Origin: Rhizobium subbaraonis
Lineage (GTDB): Bacteria; Pseudomonadota; Alphaproteobacteria; Rhizobiales; Rhizobiaceae
DNA: 64,000 bases
NCBI RefSeq assembly: GCF_900220975.1
Contig: NZ_OBQD01000017.1
Location: 62,001 to 126,000 of the forward strand
Direction of reading: 5' to 3'
Shown one piece after another: positions 39,249-46,438 of the stretch. Position 1 is the stretch's first letter. Each line of letters starts with the position of its first letter. Below the pieces are notes generated by a model. The model ran no database searches. It was not told the DNA's origin and saw only the letters and a list, made by a program, of their open reading frames with translations. Position numbers and translations under genes: made by a program.

Positions 39249-39652
39249 CAGCACTTCTCGTTGCCTTCGGCCCAGCCCACAACGGTCTTGAGCATGCTGT
39301 CCTGTGCCAAGGTGTTGCCTGAAACGACACTGAGCCGGCTGCCCGATCCGGCCTTCTCGACCTTGGCTTTCCAGTAGTAATTTCGGGTGCCCATGTTTTG
39401 GAGGGACAGCGTCACCTCGCCATAGCCAAGTTCGCTATAGAGTTCGGTGTCGAGCTCGAACGAGGTGAAGCGACCAGAATTCCCGCCTGAACATAGACGG
39501 GCAGTCCGAACCAAGCGGCGGTAGACTTCCTGATAGTTCTCGCTGAAGACCTTCTCGGTGCGATCGGCAGATTTACTCTGCTCAAGAGCCTCCGGCGTTG
39601 ACGAGCACCCCGCAAGCGTCGCTATCACGACAACTGCGCTAAATCTTTTCAT
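39248..39652 (-). CDS. Putative phage-encoded lipoprotein (immunity-region cassette)
   Basis: A 134-residue protein with a lipoprotein signal: MKRFSAVVVIATLAGCSSTP, lipobox LAGC with Cys16. Two further cysteines lie in the mature part. The start is 13 bases after the repressor stop on the same strand, so it should be expressed in the lysogen. Phage lipoproteins in this position often block superinfection; here that is a guess. Confidence 0.7.
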   Translation of the reverse strand: MKRFSAVVVIATLAGCSSTPEALEQSKSADRTEKVFSENYQEVYRRLVRTARLCSGGNSGRFTSFELDTELYSELGYGEVTLSLQNMGTRNYYWKAKVEKAGSGSRLSVVSGNTLAQDSMLKTVVGWAEGNEKC

Positions 39653-39665
39653 GTTCCCTCGGTCT

Positions 39666-40361
39666 CTATGATGCCACGCGGCGGCCGCTGGTGGTTACAT
39701 CCTCGATGGGATGGTGAGGATTTCGCCTCGCAAATTTCTGGGCGGCGTAGCGAGTTTTGATGTCGGTGACGACAGCAAAATATCTAACCGGCACATCCAG
39801 CATCATTGGAGCGTTGATGCTCTCGAGGTTGAATAGGCCAGGCTCGCGCCCGGGATGGGGGATCTTTACAAGGACGCGGTCATCTTCGAGGAAGCACACG
39901 CACATGTGACCCATATGCTCTGGTCGCGGCGCCTCTTTGTCTTCGTAGAAGATGATGTAACCGTCACCTGCAATTCCATACATGGAGTTCCCCCGTACCT
40001 CTAACGCTTCGGCGGTGCTTGCGGCATCTTTTGGAGCTTCGATCTCCCCAAAGTTGCCGTCTCCGGTGGCGTAGTGGACTTCTGTGTCTGGTCCAGCTCC
40101 TGCCAGCCCGGCTATCGGAACAAAACGGATTGCGGTGGGGTCGCCACCGGGCGGCTCTTTGCCAAAAAAGCGTGCAATCGCTCCCAGCTCGTGAGCCTTT
40201 ATTTCTCGAACTTCCTTGCCTTCGCTTTCGGTATTCAGCATTCGCGTGATCGCATCGGGGCGCACGCCAAGCGCGGCAGCGAGACGGCCTTTGGAGCCGT
40301 GCCCCAAAGCCTCCAAGTTTTCCTTCATCCAAATGCGAATTTCGATCTGTGGGTCGCTCAT
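39666..40361 (-). CDS. LexA-like S24 phage repressor (CI type)
   Basis: Keeps the prophage silent. The 231-residue protein has an HTH at ~22-45 (GSKGRLAAALGVRPDAITRML) and an S24 peptidase domain with Ser126 in VRGNSMYG and Lys166 in RVLVKIPH. Ala-Gly pairs at 84-85, 87-88 and 89-90 offer self-cleavage sites, so induction through activated RecA is likely. Divergent from the Cro-like gene, with three operators between. Confidence 0.9.
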   Translation of the reverse strand: MSDPQIEIRIWMKENLEALGHGSKGRLAAALGVRPDAITRMLNTESEGKEVREIKAHELGAIARFFGKEPPGGDPTAIRFVPIAGLAGAGPDTEVHYATGDGNFGEIEAPKDAASTAEALEVRGNSMYGIAGDGYIIFYEDKEAPRPEHMGHMCVCFLEDDRVLVKIPHPGREPGLFNLESINAPMMLDVPVRYFAVVTDIKTRYAAQKFARRNPHHPIEDVTTSGRRVAS

Positions 40362-40371
40362 GAGGCGGATG

Positions 40372-40444
40372 ATCGCGACTTTCGCAAAAATTCATATCGC
40401 GTAATTCGCAAATTTGGCTTGACAGAAACTCGCGATAATCGCAA
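40372..40444. promoter_or_regulatory. Right operator cluster (three sites)
   Basis: Site A ATCGCGACTTTCGCAA (40372-40387), site B ATCGCGTAATTCGCAA (40396-40411) and site C CTCGCGATAATCGCAA (40429-40444) share the TCGCG-N5-CGCAA pattern of the left cluster. Site A lies near the repressor start and C in the spacer of the Cro-side promoter. Confidence 0.75.
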
Positions 40445-40447
40445 ATA
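40419..40447 (+). promoter_or_regulatory. Right early promoter
   Basis: A perfect TTGACA (40419-40424) with a weak -10 box, CAAATA (40442-40447), 17 bases on. The predicted first base of the RNA is at ~40454, next to the ATG at 40455, so the message may have no leader. Confidence 0.5.
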
Positions 40448-40454
40448 TGGCGAC

Positions 40455-40697
40455 ATGAGCGAAAAACATCTCGAACCAGCCAAGTCCATCATCGCCAAGA
40501 TCGGCATCGATAAGGTGTCCGAGATCACCGGTAAGCACGTCTCGAGGGTATATCGCTGGATGTACCCGAAGGAGCGTGGCGGCACCGGGGGCATGATCCC
40601 GCAGAGCGAAGCGCCGGCTCTTCTGGCGTACGCAAAGGCCAACAAAATCGAACTGTCTCCGGCCGACTTCTTTGCCATCCCGGAGAACGCGGCATGA
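40455..40697 (+). CDS. Cro-like HTH protein (carph-isopro family type)
   Basis: An 80-residue DNA-binding protein: AKIGIDKVSEITGKHVSRVYRWMYPKERGG is an HTH followed by the WxYPKxRGGTGG motif shared by many small repressors of rhizobial phages. It is the first gene of the right early operon and divergent from the S24 repressor. A Cro or CII role fits. No ribosome site is visible before the ATG, consistent with a leaderless message. Confidence 0.8.
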   Translation: MSEKHLEPAKSIIAKIGIDKVSEITGKHVSRVYRWMYPKERGGTGGMIPQSEAPALLAYAKANKIELSPADFFAIPENAA

Positions 40698-41308
40698 CTA
40701 CCAAAGGGCAGCACATCTACTTCATGCGTCCGGTCGGTATGGTCGGCCCAATCAAGATTGGCTGCTCTGCCAGCGTCGGTGAGCGCTTGGAAAGCCTCGC
40801 CGTGTGGTCCCCGTTCAAGCTCGAGATTTTGTACACCGAGCCGGGCGGCTACAAGCTTGAGCAGAAGATCCACCAAGCGTTCGCAGATTATCACTCCCAT
40901 CGGGAATGGTTCCATCCCGGCGAACGACTGTTGGCATCCATTGGAAGGCTTCTCAACGGGGAGAAGATTGAGGCAGCCATAGACCTCACCGTGCCCCGCG
41001 GTAGCATCAGGAATGTCGCTCGCAAGCCCCGCAGACCAGTACCCGAATATCAAAAAGAGCTGAGAAGCTATCGGTCTCGAAAGTACTGGGCTGAGAAGCG
41101 TGTCGAGAAGGCGCGCGGGCAAGCAATGTTCGCGCCAGAAAGCATCAACGCGATCATCTACGCGTGGGAGGGTTCGTGGAGAGAAAAGCGGATGGACGGG
41201 AAGCGTCCAACGCCGGAGCAATTTGCTCTGCTCGATGACTTCCTTGCAGATCCTCACAAGTACTGCCTCACGCGTGAAGAGAAGTGGCCGAAGAGGACCG
41301 CCGCATGA
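40694..41308 (+). CDS. GIY-YIG/T5orf172-type nuclease family protein
   Basis: A 204-residue protein. HIYFMRPVGMVGPIKIGCSASVGERLESL followed by KLEQKIHQAFADYHSHREWFHPG is the T5orf172/MUG113 variant of the GIY-YIG nuclease fold (Tyr, Ile-Lys-Ile-Gly, Arg, Glu, His). The basic C-terminal part may bind DNA. ATGA overlap with the Cro-like gene. Confidence 0.75.
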   Translation: MTTKGQHIYFMRPVGMVGPIKIGCSASVGERLESLAVWSPFKLEILYTEPGGYKLEQKIHQAFADYHSHREWFHPGERLLASIGRLLNGEKIEAAIDLTVPRGSIRNVARKPRRPVPEYQKELRSYRSRKYWAEKRVEKARGQAMFAPESINAIIYAWEGSWREKRMDGKRPTPEQFALLDDFLADPHKYCLTREEKWPKRTAA

Positions 41309-41691
41309 GCCCATTGTCCTTCGATCTCAGCGCCGCACCGCGCGACGGCACACACGTCATTCTGGCGCTGCCGAACAAGCAATCGCTCCGGTCCTACTGG
41401 TGCAAGCCGAAGGGCGAGCCCGAGCACTGGTGCATGCTGAGCCACAAGAACGAGCCGGTGGCTTGGATGTTGTGGCCGGAACATCCTTTCCTGGCGAAAG
41501 CCAATGATGAAGCGTGCGAGACAGCCTCGGACCAGAGGCGCGCAGAGGCGGAAGCCAATGCATCCGACGGCGTGGAGTTGGTGAGTAGGGTTGCCGGTGG
41601 CCGAACACCGGCTGCAACGACTGAGAGAATGGCCGTGACAGCCGGAGAGACGGCACTTCAATTCATCATCGACGACGTGGGGAGCATGTGA
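41305..41691 (+). CDS. Phage protein of unknown function
   Basis: A 128-residue protein. The N-terminal half (FDLSAAPRDGTHVILALPN, then PVAWMLWPEHPF) recalls DUF551-like proteins; the second half is an alanine-rich linker and a short helical end. Start at ATG 41305 (ATGA overlap). Function unknown. Confidence 0.6.
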   Translation: MSPLSFDLSAAPRDGTHVILALPNKQSLRSYWCKPKGEPEHWCMLSHKNEPVAWMLWPEHPFLAKANDEACETASDQRRAEAEANASDGVELVSRVAGGRTPAATTERMAVTAGETALQFIIDDVGSM

Positions 41692-41692
41692 C

Positions 41693-41869
41693 ATGGACAC
41701 CATGACTTTTGTTTTCGCTGGCATCTCTTTCGCCGTGGTGACTGCTGTCTTCCTGGCGGGGAGTGTGGCTCGCGAGGTTCGCAACGAGAACTCCGTCGAT
41801 CTCGACGAGCGCATGTTCGATATCGAACTGACCGTTTTCGGTCTCACGTCGAGCCGGGTGCCGGCATGA
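41693..41869 (+). CDS. 58-residue membrane peptide
   Basis: ATG at 41693, one base after the previous stop. One transmembrane helix (FVFAGISFAVVTAVFLAGSV) is followed by a charged end (REVRNENSVDLDERMF...). Its stop overlaps the next small membrane gene (ATGA). Confidence 0.6.
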   Translation: MDTMTFVFAGISFAVVTAVFLAGSVAREVRNENSVDLDERMFDIELTVFGLTSSRVPA

Positions 41870-41970
41870 CCAGCGCGGCTATCATCGGCGCGGGTCTATC
41901 ATTCAGCCTTTTCGCGGCTCTCTGCCTTGCCTGTGTGGCTTGGTACTGCCGCGCGGGGAGGGACATGTGA
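41866..41970 (+). CDS. 34-residue membrane peptide
   Basis: ATG at 41866 overlaps the stop of the 58-residue gene; TGA overlaps the GTG start of the next gene. Almost the whole peptide is one helix (AAIIGAGLSFSLFAALCLAC) with a WYCRAGRDM end. The tight coupling on both sides argues that it is translated. Confidence 0.5.
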   Translation: MTSAAIIGAGLSFSLFAALCLACVAWYCRAGRDM

Positions 41971-42200
41971 CCTCCAAATCCAAATCCACTTGGAGAGGGT
42001 TGTCGGCCCTGCAGTTGTTCCGTCAGGGCCATGACACCTCGTCCATTTCCAAATTGCTCGGCATTTCTGAAGCAGCAGCGCTTGCTCAAGTTTCTCAGGC
42101 TCGCAGCGCCGAACTTCATCGTGCCGATCCTTACCATCATCCAAATGTCCCGAAGTCGAAACGGCATTCCGGCCTGATCGGGTATGCCGGGCGGCCTTAA
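41967..42200 (+). CDS. Small helix-turn-helix protein
   Basis: A 77-residue protein from a GTG start (GTGA overlap). HTH: LSALQLFRQGHDTSSISKLLGISEAAALAQV; the tail is basic and polar. Probably a phage regulator with unknown target. Confidence 0.6.
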   Translation: MTSKSKSTWRGLSALQLFRQGHDTSSISKLLGISEAAALAQVSQARSAELHRADPYHHPNVPKSKRHSGLIGYAGRP

Positions 42201-42311
42201 CTCCTTCCGTGGTTGCCGCGCTCTGATGGGGACAACCTATCAGGAGCGGCGAACCAAATGCGGAAAACCTCTGACCGATTTTTGTCAAACGATAACAACG
42301 CGGGAAAGACG

Positions 42312-42674
42312 ATGAGTAGCATACCAGTCTTAGGCCCAGACCTGCCGGCGTCATACGTCCGGAAGATGATTGAAATGGAGAGCCGCGGCAACGGCGATCA
42401 GCTGAACGCTATGGAGCGGGTAGGGCGGGACATTGGTGTTTCGGCCCGCTCGATCCGGCGCCTTGTCAGTGGGGAGACAGACCCCGGCATGAAGCTCTTC
42501 ACCCGAATTCACAGGGCGTACCTCGACAAATGCGCGCGGATGGCCGCCGCCCTTCTTCATCAGATCGAGATCGAGAAAGCGAGGCTCGGGAGTGAGCATT
42601 TTGAAGATATTGGCGCTGAGGCTTTGGCTCTTCACGCGAAAATTGAAGCTCGAAAAGAAAGGATCTCAGGATGA
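42312..42674 (+). CDS. Phage HTH-type protein
   Basis: From the ATG at 42312 the protein has 120 residues; an in-frame ATG at 42258 (AGGAG further upstream) would add 18. The conserved part is MERVGRDIGVSARSIRRLVSGETDPGMKLF, a Cro/C1-like HTH, followed by a helical end. The stretch 42201-42311 is otherwise noncoding and may carry a promoter. Confidence 0.6.
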   Translation: MSSIPVLGPDLPASYVRKMIEMESRGNGDQLNAMERVGRDIGVSARSIRRLVSGETDPGMKLFTRIHRAYLDKCARMAAALLHQIEIEKARLGSEHFEDIGAEALALHAKIEARKERISG

Positions 42675-43204
42675 CAGCAAGCACAGGCCATAACACCCAA
42701 CTGAGCGAGGGTGACCGGCAGAAGCTATTCGCCCACCACTTCCGCAAGGAACTCTCGGCCGAGACCAAGCGCCGGGAAGCCGCGGCTGAGAAGACGGCAA
42801 ACCGCAAGATCGCGAAGGCTGCCGATCCGACCTTCACCGGCCAGAAGTTCGACCACTACCTCAAGGCCCATTTCGGCGAGGACGACCAGAAGCCGGTCGA
42901 TCGGCTCAAGTCGGACAGAGAGAATTTGATCTGGCTTGGTCTCATCCCCGATACCACCGGCGACTTGCTCGCCCAGGTCGACCGCGTTGACCGCGAAGGC
43001 ATGATCCGCGCCAAGGGCTACAAGGCCGGTCTCCTCGGTCTGGACCGCGTGTCCGAATACGACGGCGGCAGTGTCGACGACAAGCTATGGCTGGAGGCCT
43101 ACGACGCCGGCAAGGCCGAATACGAGACCGATATTCCCGACATTCTCGCGCGCATCCAGGAAGCGGCCGACCCAGAGGCGCCGCCATCCGATCAGGACGA
43201 CTGA
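42671..43204 (+). CDS. Phage protein of unknown function
   Basis: A 177-residue protein. The N-terminal half is basic and helical (KELSAETKRREAAAEKTANRKIAKA); the C-terminal half contains GYKAGLLGLDRVSEYDGGSVDDKLWLEAYDAGKAE, loosely like Rmf/CrpP-type small proteins. The role is not clear. ATGA overlap with the HTH gene. Confidence 0.65.
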   Translation: MTASTGHNTQLSEGDRQKLFAHHFRKELSAETKRREAAAEKTANRKIAKAADPTFTGQKFDHYLKAHFGEDDQKPVDRLKSDRENLIWLGLIPDTTGDLLAQVDRVDREGMIRAKGYKAGLLGLDRVSEYDGGSVDDKLWLEAYDAGKAEYETDIPDILARIQEAADPEAPPSDQDD

Positions 43205-43210
43205 GTTACC

Positions 43211-43268
43211 GGGCGCTTCGCATCCTCCCTGCTTGAGGCGCCCTCACTGTCCGGTCGCGAATGACCGG
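43211..43268 (+). repeat. Two hairpins in the gap before the zinc-finger regulator
   Basis: GGGCGC (43211 on) can pair with GCGCCC (to ~43242), and CCGGTC (43251-43256) with GACCGG (43263-43268) around GCGAAT. The second is followed by a pyrimidine-rich run. Possibly an attenuator or processing site. Confidence 0.35.
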
Positions 43269-43292
43269 AACTTTCTCTCCTAAGGTACGGCA

Positions 43293-43631
43293 ATGAATAT
43301 CCATTCTCGCAAGACCTATTGCTGCCCGAACTGCGGCAGCTCGATCGGAGAAGCTTCCCCTGTTGAGCGTATTCTGGATGCCGATCTCACGAGACAGCAG
43401 CGATTGATCGTCACGGCTCTATCAGAGCGCGTTGGTGAGTGGGTCCGCGTCTCTCACCTCGAAAACCTGATCTGGGCTGGCAACGAGACCAAGCGTCCTA
43501 TCGATGTCAGCCGGCAGAGTATCTCGACGCAGATTTTCAAGATCAAGGAAGTGATCCGCCCTCTTGGCTGGTTTGTCGGGAGCGATCGCCGCGGCAACTA
43601 CCGCCTTATCCCATTGGAGAAGACGCCATGA
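43293..43631 (+). CDS. Zinc-finger/winged-helix phage regulator
   Basis: A 112-residue protein. CCPNCG near the N-terminus suggests a zinc site; residues ~30-105 resemble the OmpR-type winged helix (TRQQRLIVTALSERVGEWVRVSHLENLIW, then SRQSISTQIFKIKEVIRPLGW and a GNYRLIP hairpin). It is just upstream of the resolvase gene (ATGA). It may switch on later genes. Confidence 0.7.
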   Translation: MNIHSRKTYCCPNCGSSIGEASPVERILDADLTRQQRLIVTALSERVGEWVRVSHLENLIWAGNETKRPIDVSRQSISTQIFKIKEVIRPLGWFVGSDRRGNYRLIPLEKTP

Positions 43632-44251
43632 TCGTGATGGGACTCGACCTTGCAACCCGCTCCGGCTGGGCCGTCCGGGACAGCACCAAGCACCGATCGA
43701 GCATCCTTTGCGGGACGTTCTCGGTCAAAGACTATCAGTGGGAAGAGAAGTACGCGATCGCCGCGAATCTCTTCTATCGGCTGGTGAAGGAACACACACC
43801 CGACTTCGTCGCTATCGAGCGTCCCGAGCACGGGGTCCGGCAGTTCAAGAAGAAGGGCAAGGCAGACCTAACCGGGAAGGAAGAGACCGTCTCGACCATC
43901 AACCCCGCCGCGCTGCAGCTCACCGGCATCGCCGGCGCGGTGATTGCCATCTGCCAGATCCGAAACATCCCTTACGGCACCATCGCCGCCACCAGTTGGC
44001 GACCGGTCTACTACGGCAAGGGCGCGAAGCCGGCCGAAGGGCAGGACTGGAAAGACCTCGCCATCGCATATGCCGAGCGGGAGAACATCGTCCTGCCGCC
44101 TACCAAGGCAGAACAGAAGGACGCGGCCGAGGCGATCGGCGTCTGCACCTGCTGGCACAACTGCGCCATCCCGGAAATCAAATGGATGCAACAGCGGTTC
44201 ATGGAGCTCCGCACCGGGGCCTACGAGCAGAAGAGGGCGGCCGCAGCATGA
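43628..44251 (+). CDS. RuvC-like Holliday junction resolvase
   Basis: A 207-residue RNase H-fold nuclease. The acid triad is visible as Asp7 (VMGLDLAT), Glu64 (VAIERPE) and Asp165 (AEQKDAAEAIG). Phages use such enzymes to resolve branched DNA before packaging. A basic middle (QFKKKGKADLTGKEE) is consistent with DNA binding. ATGA overlaps on both sides. Confidence 0.85.
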   Translation: MIVMGLDLATRSGWAVRDSTKHRSSILCGTFSVKDYQWEEKYAIAANLFYRLVKEHTPDFVAIERPEHGVRQFKKKGKADLTGKEETVSTINPAALQLTGIAGAVIAICQIRNIPYGTIAATSWRPVYYGKGAKPAEGQDWKDLAIAYAERENIVLPPTKAEQKDAAEAIGVCTCWHNCAIPEIKWMQQRFMELRTGAYEQKRAAAA

Positions 44252-44400
44252 CCCGCACCTCCCAACAATCCCCCACGGTGATCAACGCAAAGCGGACCTA
44301 TCTGCCCCCTTCATGCGAAGCGACGGCCGACGAGATCGTCCAGCAGATCATTGAGCATTTCCCAGACAGCACGCGCCAGGTGCGGAAGGAGGCGGCTTGA
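44248..44400 (+). CDS. 50-residue phage protein of unknown function
   Basis: ATG at 44248 overlaps the resolvase stop; its TGA overlaps the TTG start of the MT-A70 gene. The product is polar, with an amphipathic helix near the end (ADEIVQQIIEHFPDSTRQV). The coupling and length argue for a real small gene. Confidence 0.55.
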   Translation: MTRTSQQSPTVINAKRTYLPPSCEATADEIVQQIIEHFPDSTRQVRKEAA

Positions 44401-44975
44401 GACTCTTCGCGGACCTTTGGCCCTTCGGCGATCTGCCGCCGCACTCCTTCGACTTCATCATGGCTGACCCGCCTTGGCGATTCCAGACCCGCTCTGAGAA
44501 GGGCGAGGGCAAGTCTGCGCAGCGCCACTACCGTACGATGCCGATCGAGCAGATAAACGCGCTACCGGTTCTGGATCTCGCCTCCGAACACTGCACACTT
44601 TGGCTCTGGTGCACTGCTCCGATGCTGCCGCAGCAGCTGACTACGGTGGCCTCATGGGGCTTCACCTACTGCACCGAGGGCGTCTGGGTAAAGATGACGG
44701 TGAACGGCAAGGTCTCGTTCGGGACAGGCTACGGACTGCGCGGATCGCACGAGCCCTTCATCATCGCCAAGCGCGGCGAGCCGAAGCTGACCCGGTCCAC
44801 TCGTTCGGTCATCCACGGCAAAGTCCGTGGCCACTCCCAGAAGCCAGAAGAAGCCTATCGCGAGGCAGAACGGCTGATGCCTAAGGCGCGTCGTCTCGAG
44901 CTATTCAGCAGGACCGACCGCAAGGGCTGGACCACCTGGGGAGATGAAGCCGGCAAATTCGGAGAAGCAGCGTGA
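44397..44975 (+). CDS. MT-A70 family adenine methyltransferase
   Basis: A 192-residue N6-adenine methylase. DPPW at 24-27 is the catalytic motif; the rest of the fold (TLWLWCTAPMLP, GVWVKM, SHEPFIIAKRG, and KPEEAYREAERLMP) matches MT-A70/ParB-associated phage methylases. It probably modifies phage DNA to resist restriction. TTG start inferred from TTGA overlap; no ATG is available upstream. Confidence 0.85.
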   Translation: MRLFADLWPFGDLPPHSFDFIMADPPWRFQTRSEKGEGKSAQRHYRTMPIEQINALPVLDLASEHCTLWLWCTAPMLPQQLTTVASWGFTYCTEGVWVKMTVNGKVSFGTGYGLRGSHEPFIIAKRGEPKLTRSTRSVIHGKVRGHSQKPEEAYREAERLMPKARRLELFSRTDRKGWTTWGDEAGKFGEAA

Positions 44976-46438
44976 ACGCCATGGACCTCTCCCTCCACCA
45001 AACCTACCGAGACCAGCAGCGGGAATTGCCGACGAACATCGAGGCGGAGCAAGCCTTGCTCGGAGCAGTGCTGGTCAACAACGAGGCGTTGGACGCCATC
45101 CGCGTGCCGCTCGAGCCGAAGCACTTCTCCGAAGGCATCCATGAGGCGATCTTCGACGCAATGCTTGACCTGAAGAAGGCCGGCCGCCTGATCACCACGA
45201 TCACCCTGAAATCCTACATGCCGGCCACCATGATCGGGGAGATGACCCCGGCGCAGTATCTGGCGAACCTCGCCTTCAACGCGGCCACGGTCATCAATGC
45301 GCCCGACTACGCCTATGCGATCATGGACGCGGCTGCCCGTCGCGCCGTTGTCAGCCTCAGCCAGAAGATGAGCGAGGCGGCCTATTCCAACGATCTCGAA
45401 ATCATGGATGAGGTCGACGCACTGCGGGCGAGGTTTGAGGACGTGATCAGGGGCCTGAATGGGCCGGGCCAGACACGCACACTGGCTGACGCCGCCAAGG
45501 TCGCGTTGGCGGCGACTGCAGACGCATACCAGGGCAGGGGCATTGCGGGCGTCGACTACGGCCTACCATGGCTCATGGGTATGATCGGCCCGCTTCTGCC
45601 GGGGCAGTTGGTCATCGTCGGGGGCGCCACCAAGCACGGCAAGTCTACTCTGATCGAGCAACTGACGGCCGGCGCCGCCATGAATGGCCATCCCGTATGG
45701 ATCAACTCCGGCGAGATGAAGGGCGAGGAACTTGCGCACCGTGCGTTGTCCCGCCTCACCGACATTCAGGCATGGCGCCAGATCCGCGGCAAGGTTTCAG
45801 ACAGAGAATACGAGCAATTGGAAATGGCCCGCCGCAACGCCGAGACGTGGCAGGACCGGGTTTTCATCCGGGACGATTCCATGACGCTCCGTCAGATCAA
45901 GCGGGAGATTGCTGACTTCTCCAAGCGTCACCCAGACGGCATGGCGATCGTTGACCATATCGGCCTGGTCGAACGCGAAGGCAGCCAAAGTCGAATGAGC
46001 GATGCCGAGTTTGCGCCAATCGTCACGCGGTCCCTGAAGCTTGCTGCCGGAGACTGCCGGGTTCCGCTGATAGCCGCGTCCCAGCTGAAAAAGAACACCT
46101 TCGAGATCACCGACCGGAGCATTTCGAAGAAGACCTACATGGCCGCAATCAGCCGCCGACCGAAGGCGAGCGACCTCTACGGCTCCTGTGAGAAGGACGC
46201 GAACCATGTCCTGGTGCCGTTTCGCGCCGAGGCGGTCCTCAACGAGATCGAGCCTGCCGAGGTCTCCGACCTTCACCCCGTCTGGGAAGAAGTCATGGGC
46301 GGCGTGAAGGACCGTGCCGAGATCGTCCTCGCCTTGTCCCGTCACACCCGATGGCCGCAGCGCAAGCAGGTCGGTTGGGACGGCCCTCGGACCATGTTCA
46401 CAGACCCCCAGACCAGCGATCAAGGAAGGATGTTCTGA
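44972..46438 (+). CDS. DnaB-like replicative helicase
   Basis: Phage replication helicase of 488 residues. The N-terminal part (NIEAEQALLGAVLVN, HFSEGIHEAIFDAM) is the DnaB N-terminal domain; the RecA-like part has Walker A GGATKHGKST at 217-226 and Walker B MAIVDHIGL. GTG start (GTGA overlap). Its partners are the DnaA-domain-IV protein downstream and host primase, as no primase is seen. Confidence 0.9.
   Translation: MNAMDLSLHQTYRDQQRELPTNIEAEQALLGAVLVNNEALDAIRVPLEPKHFSEGIHEAIFDAMLDLKKAGRLITTITLKSYMPATMIGEMTPAQYLANLAFNAATVINAPDYAYAIMDAAARRAVVSLSQKMSEAAYSNDLEIMDEVDALRARFEDVIRGLNGPGQTRTLADAAKVALAATADAYQGRGIAGVDYGLPWLMGMIGPLLPGQLVIVGGATKHGKSTLIEQLTAGAAMNGHPVWINSGEMKGEELAHRALSRLTDIQAWRQIRGKVSDREYEQLEMARRNAETWQDRVFIRDDSMTLRQIKREIADFSKRHPDGMAIVDHIGLVEREGSQSRMSDAEFAPIVTRSLKLAAGDCRVPLIAASQLKKNTFEITDRSISKKTYMAAISRRPKASDLYGSCEKDANHVLVPFRAEAVLNEIEPAEVSDLHPVWEEVMGGVKDRAEIVLALSRHTRWPQRKQVGWDGPRTMFTDPQTSDQGRMF

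Noticed and set aside
43211-43268. Rho-independent terminator before the zinc-finger regulator
   Set aside because: Stems are short and lack a proper T-run; listed only as hairpins.
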